Below, piece by piece: positions 59,581 through 64,000 of a stretch of 64,000 nt of DNA. Where the stretch lies: the NCBI GenBank assembly GCA_017398045.1, contig JAFQHI010000017.1, forward strand, positions 107,145-171,144, read 5' to 3'. The DNA comes from Alistipes sp. (GTDB lineage Bacteria; Bacteroidota; Bacteroidia; Bacteroidales; Rikenellaceae). A model generated the notes under the pieces. It ran no database searches, was not told the DNA's origin, and was given only the letters and a program-made list of their open reading frames with translations. The stretch's first letter is position 1, and each line of letters opens with the position of its first letter. The position numbers and the translations under genes are program-made.

Positions 59581-60267
59581 ATGAAAAAGAACTACAATTA
59601 CACGCGACGCAAGCTCTATCTGCCCGAGTATGGCCGCCACATCCACGAGATGATTGATTCGCTCCTCACGATTGAGGACCGCCACGAGCGCAATCGTCAG
59701 GCACGCGCCGTGATTGCCGTGATGGGCAACCTCTTTCCCCTGTTGCGCGACACGGCCGACTTTACGCACAAGCTCTGGGACCATCTCTTCATTATGTCTG
59801 ATTTTCAGCTCGATGTAGATTCTCCCTACCCGCTCCCCTCGCGCGAAGATTTGACGATTCGCCCCCGTCGTCTCACCTACAACCAACGCCCCATCGCCCA
59901 GAAGCACTACGGCAAATATCTGCCCCGCATGGTGCGTGCCGTTGCCGAGGAGAAGGACCCGACGCGCGTGAGCGAGGCGGTCGATTGTCTGGCGCGTTAT
60001 ATGCAGGCCAAGAGCTTCGACTACAACCAGGAGCATCCGACCCTCGAGATGATAGCAAACGATATGCGTCGCCTATCCGAGGGTGCTATCGAGGTGGACG
60101 AGCAGACCCTGAACAACCTCCGAAACGACTACAAACAGGCCGCTTCGGCACGTCCGCAACGCGGTCCGATGGCGCGCGGACAACGCAATCAGCCCAAGAA
60201 TCGACAGGGGCAACACGGCCGCCAACACCCGAAAAACAACAACCAACATCGCAATTTGCAGAAATAA
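59581..60267 (+). CDS. DUF4290 family protein
   Basis: A 228-residue cytoplasmic protein of a family found across Bacteroidetes, function unknown. It starts with YNYTRRKLYLPEYGRHIHEM, a conserved block, followed by helices (RQARAVIAVMGNLFP, LWDHLFIMSDFQLDVDSPYP). The C-terminal ~40 residues are rich in Gln, Asn, Arg, Gly and His and probably disordered. It has its own promoter and lies upstream of an envelope/nucleotide gene cluster. The conserved part suggests a helical domain binding nucleic acid or protein, but this is not shown. Confidence 0.8.
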   Translation: MKKNYNYTRRKLYLPEYGRHIHEMIDSLLTIEDRHERNRQARAVIAVMGNLFPLLRDTADFTHKLWDHLFIMSDFQLDVDSPYPLPSREDLTIRPRRLTYNQRPIAQKHYGKYLPRMVRAVAEEKDPTRVSEAVDCLARYMQAKSFDYNQEHPTLEMIANDMRRLSEGAIEVDEQTLNNLRNDYKQAASARPQRGPMARGQRNQPKNRQGQHGRQHPKNNNQHRNLQK

Positions 60268-60291
60268 GTGCGCGAATTGGGAAAATTTGGC

Positions 60292-60299
60292 TATCTTTG
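60292..60299 (+). promoter_or_regulatory. Promoter -7 element of the TlpA-like/lpxH/thyA/folA operon
   Basis: TATCTTTG, 24 bp before the ATG at 60324. No clear -33 TTTG at the right distance. Confidence 0.6.
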
Positions 60300-60323
60300 T
60301 TGTTTGAATAAGAGAATAACCCA

Positions 60324-61466
60324 ATGAATAAATTATCGCTTATCCTTCTTTCGGCTACGGCTGCCCTCATGTGCAGCTGCCAGTCCGCACAAGTAACCAT
60401 CGACGGCCGTCTGGTGGCCGGTGACGAGAAAACGGTCTATCTGGAGCAGGTCTCCTCGCTGCGTCAGCAGGTGATTGACACCGCCACGCTCGACAACGAG
60501 GGCAACTACCGTTTCGAAGTGGAGCAGGTGGCCAAGACTCCTTCGCTGTACAATATCCTCTACAACGGTGAGCGTATTCCGCTCTTCCTCTCGGCCGGTG
60601 ACCACCTGAAGGTAAATTCGGTGGGCAACATCGTCCGCAACTACACGGTCGAGGGTTCCACCGAGTCGGAGCTGTTGCGCAGCTTCTACCAGAGCTTCAT
60701 TGCCGGTGCGCAGAACCTGGAGTCGATTGCCAAGCGCGTCTCGAACCAGGCACTTCCGGCCGAGGAGCGCGAGGCCCTGCTGAAGGAATACACCGACCAA
60801 TACTACGCAATTCGCCGCGAGCAGTTGCGCTTTATTGCCGAAAACAAAGCTTCGTTGGCAGCCGTTTATGCCATCTATCAGCGTCTGCCGGGTGACCAAT
60901 ACCTCTCGGATGGGGTGAACGATGTGATTCACTACCGCTCGGTGGCCGAGGCCCTCGCAGCGAACTATCCCGAGTCGCCCTACCTGGTGATGTTGCGTGG
61001 CGATATCACGCGCATGGAGGCAGCACAGCGTTTGGTGGAGGAGATGACCGAATCGACCTTCCCCGATTTGGAGCTTTCGGATATCTACGGCAAGAAGGTG
61101 CGCCTTTCGTCGCTGTTGGGCAAGGTGATTTTGCTCGACTTCTGGTCGGCCGAGCTGGGCAACAGCAACGTAATGAATGCCGAGCTGAAGGAGATTTATG
61201 CCAAGTATCACAAAGCCGCCACCCCCTTCGAGGTCTATCAGGTGGCTGTCGATACCTCCAAACCGCTCTGGATTAGCACCGTGCAGGAGCAGCAGCTGCC
61301 CTGGATTTCGGTGAGCGATTTGCGCGGTCGTGCCTCCACGGCCCTCGGCACCTATAATGTAACCAAGCTCCCCACCTCGTTCCTTATCGACAAGGAGGGT
61401 ACGATTGTAGGGCGCGACATCCGCGGTGAGGAGCTGGAGCGCAAACTCCAACAACTGACCCGATAG
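60324..61466 (+). CDS. TlpA-like lipoprotein lacking the CxxC motif
   Basis: A 380-residue lipoprotein. The signal ends with ALMCSC; residues about 25-120 fit the DUF4369 domain (GRLVAGDEKTVYLEQVSS). A helical linker follows, and residues about 235-378 form a thioredoxin fold (LSSLLGKVILLDFWSAELGN, cis-Pro in KLPTSFLIDKEG). At the active-site position, where thioredoxin-like proteins have WCxxC, this protein has SAELGNS, so it cannot be a disulfide reductase. It starts the operon with lpxH 0 bp downstream. It may have a structural or binding role. Confidence 0.82.
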   Translation: MNKLSLILLSATAALMCSCQSAQVTIDGRLVAGDEKTVYLEQVSSLRQQVIDTATLDNEGNYRFEVEQVAKTPSLYNILYNGERIPLFLSAGDHLKVNSVGNIVRNYTVEGSTESELLRSFYQSFIAGAQNLESIAKRVSNQALPAEEREALLKEYTDQYYAIRREQLRFIAENKASLAAVYAIYQRLPGDQYLSDGVNDVIHYRSVAEALAANYPESPYLVMLRGDITRMEAAQRLVEEMTESTFPDLELSDIYGKKVRLSSLLGKVILLDFWSAELGNSNVMNAELKEIYAKYHKAATPFEVYQVAVDTSKPLWISTVQEQQLPWISVSDLRGRASTALGTYNVTKLPTSFLIDKEGTIVGRDIRGEELERKLQQLTR

Positions 61467-62207
61467 ATGCACTATTTCGCCTCCGACATTCACCTGGGAG
61501 CCGGCACCGAGCAGGAGGCTCGTCAGACCGAGCAACGCTTCGTTGCCTGGCTCGATTGTGTGGCCGAAGATGCCGAAACGGTGGTCTTGGCGGGGGATAT
61601 TTTTGATTTCTGGTTCGAATACCGCGAGGTGGTTCCCAAGGGTTTTGTCCGCACGTTGGGCAAAATAGCCGAACTCACCGACCGCGGCATTCGTGTTTTA
61701 TTCTTCACCGGCAACCACGATATGTGGGTGGGCGACTACCTCCAGAAGGAGTGTGGCGTAGAGGTATATACCACCCCGCAAGAGGTGGTATTAGGCGCAA
61801 AACGCCTCTTTATCGCCCATGGCGACAACATGAACATCGATGGGCAATGGCTGCTCAAAGCGATGAATCGGATGTTCCGCTCGAAGTGGTTGCGCTGGCT
61901 CTTCTCGTGGTTCGTCCACCCCGATTGGGCCTTGCGCTTCGGCCATTGGTGGAGCGGTAGTTCGCGCAAACGCCATGCCCGCGAAGATGCCCTCACCCCG
62001 TCGCTTACCGAACCCCTGATTGATTACGCCCGCACATACGCCCGCACACACAACGTGGATGGGTTCCTCTTCGGCCATATGCACTATGCCCGCGACTACC
62101 GCGAGGAGGGGCTGCACGTGGTGTTGCTCGGTGCCTGGGACTGCTTCCCCTCTTATGCCGTGTTGGACAAGGAGGGCCATTTTCAACTTAAACACCTCGA
62201 CCTATGA
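61467..62207 (+). CDS. lpxH: UDP-2,3-diacylglucosamine diphosphatase (LpxH-like)
   Basis: A 246-residue metallophosphoesterase of lipid A synthesis: it cleaves UDP-2,3-diacylglucosamine to lipid X and UMP at the inner membrane. Metal-site motifs are DIHLG (residues 6-10), GDIFDFWFE (about 43-51), GNHDMW (about 80-85), HGDNMN (about 117-122) and FGHMHYARD (about 199-207). It starts immediately after the preceding stop codon and its stop overlaps the thyA start (ATGA). A different LpxH-like phosphoesterase role is possible but the motif set fits LpxH. Confidence 0.88.
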   Translation: MHYFASDIHLGAGTEQEARQTEQRFVAWLDCVAEDAETVVLAGDIFDFWFEYREVVPKGFVRTLGKIAELTDRGIRVLFFTGNHDMWVGDYLQKECGVEVYTTPQEVVLGAKRLFIAHGDNMNIDGQWLLKAMNRMFRSKWLRWLFSWFVHPDWALRFGHWWSGSSRKRHAREDALTPSLTEPLIDYARTYARTHNVDGFLFGHMHYARDYREEGLHVVLLGAWDCFPSYAVLDKEGHFQLKHLDL

Positions 62208-63097
62208 AACAATACCTCGACCTGTTGCGCCGCATCAAAGAGGAGGGCGTAGTACGCGGTGACCGTACGGGTACGGGTACGAAGAGCGTCTTCGGCCACC
62301 AAATGCGTTTCAACCTCCAAGAGGGTTTCCCGCTTTTGACGACCAAGAAGGTCTTTTTGAAGGGGGTCATCCATGAACTGCTCTGGTTCTTGAGTGGCGA
62401 CACGAATATCCGCTACCTGGTGCAGCACGGAGTGCATATCTGGGACAATGATGCCTTCCGCTACTACAACGAACTGTGTGTCAAGCACGCCGTGCTACCC
62501 GTGGACCGCGATACATTCCTCCTCTCGGCCGGTGAGCCGTCGCCCATCGAGGGGTATCGTTTCGGTGATTTGAATCATGTATATGGCTACCAGTGGCGTT
62601 CATGGCCCAAGGCCGATGGCGGTGTGATTGACCAAATCGAGGCAGCTGTGGAGCTGATTCGAAACAACCCCGAATCGCGTCGCATCCTGGTTTCGGCCTG
62701 GAATGTGGCCGAGGTGGAGCAGATGGCTCTTCCGCCCTGTCACGTGCTGTTCCAATTCTATGTTGCCGACGGAAAACTCTCGTGCCAGCTCTATCAGCGC
62801 AGTGCAGATACCTTCCTCGGTGTGCCGTTCAACATTGCATCTTATGCCCTGCTGACGATGATGATGGCGCAGGTATGCGGCCTTGAGCCGGGCGATTTTG
62901 TCCATACGTTGGGCGATACGCACCTCTACCTGAACCACATGGAGCAGGTTGACGAGCAGCTTTCGCGCGAACCGCGTCCCCTGCCCCGCATGATACTCAA
63001 CAAGGAGCGAAACTCCCTCTTCGACTTCACCTACGAGGATTTTACCCTCGAGGGATACGACCCCTGGCCGACGATTAAGGCACCGATGTCATTCTAA
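62204..63097 (+). CDS. thyA: Thymidylate synthase ThyA
   Basis: A 297-residue enzyme that methylates dUMP to dTMP using methylenetetrahydrofolate. [16 protein letters not shown] (about residues 23-38) binds phosphate, the catalytic Cys is in [12 protein letters not shown] (near 178), and [20 protein letters not shown] and HLYLNHMEQ are typical. The extra loop relative to E. coli ThyA matches the longer class. It overlaps lpxH by 4 bp and precedes folA by 13 bp; ThyA and DHFR work in one cycle. Confidence 0.96.
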   Translation: MKQYLDLLRRIKEEGVVRGDRTGTGTKSVFGHQMRFNLQEGFPLLTTKKVFLKGVIHELLWFLSGDTNIRYLVQHGVHIWDNDAFRYYNELCVKHAVLPVDRDTFLLSAGEPSPIEGYRFGDLNHVYGYQWRSWPKADGGVIDQIEAAVELIRNNPESRRILVSAWNVAEVEQMALPPCHVLFQFYVADGKLSCQLYQRSADTFLGVPFNIASYALLTMMMAQVCGLEPGDFVHTLGDTHLYLNHMEQVDEQLSREPRPLPRMILNKERNSLFDFTYEDFTLEGYDPWPTIKAPMSF

Positions 63098-63110
63098 ATG
63101 CGTTAAGAAG

Positions 63111-63590
63111 ATGATTTCCGTCATTGTTGCGGTGGCCGAAAATGGCACCATAGGTGATAAAAATGCCCTGCTGTGGCACATCACGGAGGATATGAAACAC
63201 TTCCGCTCCCGCACAACGGGGCATCCCGTGGTGATGGGGCGCAAGACCTACGATTCGCTGGGCCGCCCCCTGCCGAACCGCACCAATGTCGTCATTACGC
63301 GCCAGGAGCTGACCATCGAGGGGTGCGAGGTGGTCCATTCGCTCGAGGAGGCGTTGGCCCTCTTTACGGAAGAGGAGGAGGTATTCATTATCGGTGGTGC
63401 GCAAATATACGCCGAGGCGATGCGCGTAGCCGACCGCTTCTATCTGACGGTGGTCGAACACCCCTACGAGGGCGACGCACGCTTCCCCGCGTGGAATCCC
63501 GAAGAGTGGCAGCTCATCGAAAGCGAGCGATTTGAGCGTGGAGCCGACTATCCCTACCCCTTCCGATTCGAGACCTACGAACGAAAATAA
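63111..63590 (+). CDS. folA: Dihydrofolate reductase
   Basis: A 159-residue enzyme that regenerates tetrahydrofolate after ThyA. It opens with ISVIVAVAENGTIGDKNALL, has WHITEDMKHFRSRT (about residues 22-35; substrate acid Glu/Asp site), VVMGRKTYDSLGRPLPNR and IIGGAQIYAEAM (NADPH site). It is the last gene of the operon, and a terminator follows. Length and motifs are standard. Confidence 0.95.
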   Translation: MISVIVAVAENGTIGDKNALLWHITEDMKHFRSRTTGHPVVMGRKTYDSLGRPLPNRTNVVITRQELTIEGCEVVHSLEEALALFTEEEEVFIIGGAQIYAEAMRVADRFYLTVVEHPYEGDARFPAWNPEEWQLIESERFERGADYPYPFRFETYERK

Positions 63591-63636
63591 AAAAATTTTA
63601 TAAAATTATTCGGCTGATATTCAGCCAATAAAGACC

Positions 63637-63661
63637 AAAGGGGAATTTTCTCCCCTTTTTT
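63637..63661 (+). terminator. Terminator of the thyA-folA operon
   Basis: AAAGGGGA (63637-63644) pairs with TCCCCTTT (63651-63658), followed by a T run. A second small hairpin GGCTGA/TCAGCC lies just before it (63612-63626). The 3' side runs into the tRNA-fMet promoter. Confidence 0.85.
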
Positions 63662-63662
63662 C

Positions 63663-63694
63663 TTTGGTTTTGATGCTTTTTTGCCTTATCTTTG
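63663..63694 (+). promoter_or_regulatory. Promoter of tRNA-fMet
   Basis: TTTG (63663-63666), 20 bp, TATCTTTG (63687-63694): a full match. The -33 element overlaps the end of the folA terminator. Confidence 0.85.
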
Positions 63695-63712
63695 CATCAC
63701 CAAACGATACAT

Positions 63713-63788
63713 CGCGGGGTAGAGCAGTTGGTAGCTCGTCGGGCTCATAACCCGGAGGCCGGAGGTTCGAGTCCTCCCCCCGCTACCA
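63713..63788 (+). tRNA. Initiator tRNA-fMet (CAU)
   Basis: The anticodon stem TCGGG-CTCATAA-CCCGG has the three G-C pairs and CAT anticodon of initiator tRNA. The acceptor has the unpaired first position (C1 against T72) that marks initiators; CGCGGGG pairs with CCCCGC otherwise. The 3' CCA is encoded, unlike the other tRNA genes in the window. Confidence 0.95.
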
Positions 63789-63789
63789 T

Positions 63790-63822
63790 AGAGGAAATCC
63801 ACATCGGATTTCCTCTTTTTTT
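63790..63822 (+). terminator. Terminator of tRNA-fMet
   Basis: AGAGGAAATCC (63790-63800) pairs with GGATTTCCTCT (63806-63816), followed by six T. Confidence 0.88.
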
Positions 63823-63846
63823 ATGGTAGCGGGGGGGGAGGACTTG
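63823..63846. repeat. Inverted partial copy of the tRNA-fMet 3' end
   Basis: TGGTAGC-G8-AGGACTT is the reverse complement of the tRNA 3' end (AGTCC-T-C6-GCTACCA region) with two extra G. It starts 36 bp past the tRNA. Such copies can be left by elements that integrate into tRNA genes, or they arise from local inverted duplication. Confidence 0.7.
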
Positions 63847-63914
63847 TGTCCTCAACTATAGGCTTAATGGTCAAAAAAGAGACCTGCGAGAGGGGGTAAA
63901 AGGTTGAGATATAG

Positions 63915-63922
63915 TATATTTG
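63915..63922 (+). promoter_or_regulatory. Promoter -7 element near the right window edge
   Basis: TATATTTG, followed at 63952 by ATG and a frame of only 11 codons. The transcription unit it serves lies mostly outside the window. Confidence 0.45.
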
Positions 63923-64000
63923 CATCATTTATAATTAATATGGACAAAAAGTTGCTCTCGATGCGGGAGTTCTGATGTGGTCCGTAAGGGCATCTGGCGG

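Noticed and set aside
63952-63987. Gene start near the right edge (ATG followed by 11 codons)
   Set aside because: The frame stops after 11 codons inside the window; without the downstream sequence it cannot be called a gene.

Overview
The window is a contiguous piece of a Bacteroidales chromosome, most likely Alistipes or a close Rikenellaceae relative (inference). The signs are a GC-rich background with AT-rich islands; promoters of the Bacteroidetes type (TTTG, about 20 bp, TAnnTTTG) in front of tRNA and housekeeping genes; a hybrid two-component regulator; a Rho factor with a long N-terminal insertion; DUF4290; and the block bamD-rpoZ-coaBC-recN. The window begins inside a gene and ends in a non-coding stretch past an initiator tRNA gene.

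Positions 1-6843 are the distal part of a surface-polysaccharide cluster: two family-2 glycosyltransferases, a polymerase-like membrane protein, an acyltransferase and two family-4 glycosyltransferases. The first 4.4 kb is AT-rich, and the composition switches inside the second gene. After a terminator, 7293-15924 is a second polysaccharide operon with a structured leader. It encodes a glycosyltransferase, a phosphoglycosyl transferase, a PqqD-like protein, a nucleotidyltransferase-fold protein, an HPr-kinase-like protein, a Wza-like export lipoprotein, a Wzc-like tyrosine kinase with a YG-repeat tail, and an OmpA-like protein. The PqqD/nucleotidyltransferase/HPr-kinase trio inside an export operon is the best candidate for an undescribed system.

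Positions 16026-23993 carry an ABC-F ATPase, a nucleoside-recognition membrane protein, a large Fn3-like surface lipoprotein and a DPP-IV-type peptidase. Positions 24261-31459 form a lipid-related region: ACP, acyl-activating enzyme, a stand-alone ETF-alpha C-terminal domain, an acyl-CoA dehydrogenase, an opposing membrane LytTR regulator, then a ketoacyl synthase and a FabG-like reductase. After tRNA-Ser comes the phosphate system: a porin and pstSCAB on the minus strand, divergent from a PhoB/PhoR-like pair, with a probable Pho box overlapping the porin promoter. A repeat-rich stretch (38742-39227) separates this from tRNA-His.

Positions 39403-49931 are mostly housekeeping: an SMR transporter, recN, coaBC, rpoZ, bamD, a 52-residue membrane protein, an ECF sigma/anti-sigma/Spy-like operon, greA, rho, an S1/P1 nuclease and an AraC regulator. 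Positions 50145-57649 hold a tricorn-like protease and a hybrid two-component regulator, probably co-transcribed. The last part has tRNA-Arg, an NtrC-like protein without a DNA-binding domain, DUF4290, a TlpA-like lipoprotein without its cysteines, lpxH, thyA, folA and tRNA-fMet.

Many long ORFs lying opposite real genes were left out; they are by-products of strong GC-rich codon bias. All functional calls rest on motifs and family knowledge read by eye; no database search was run.
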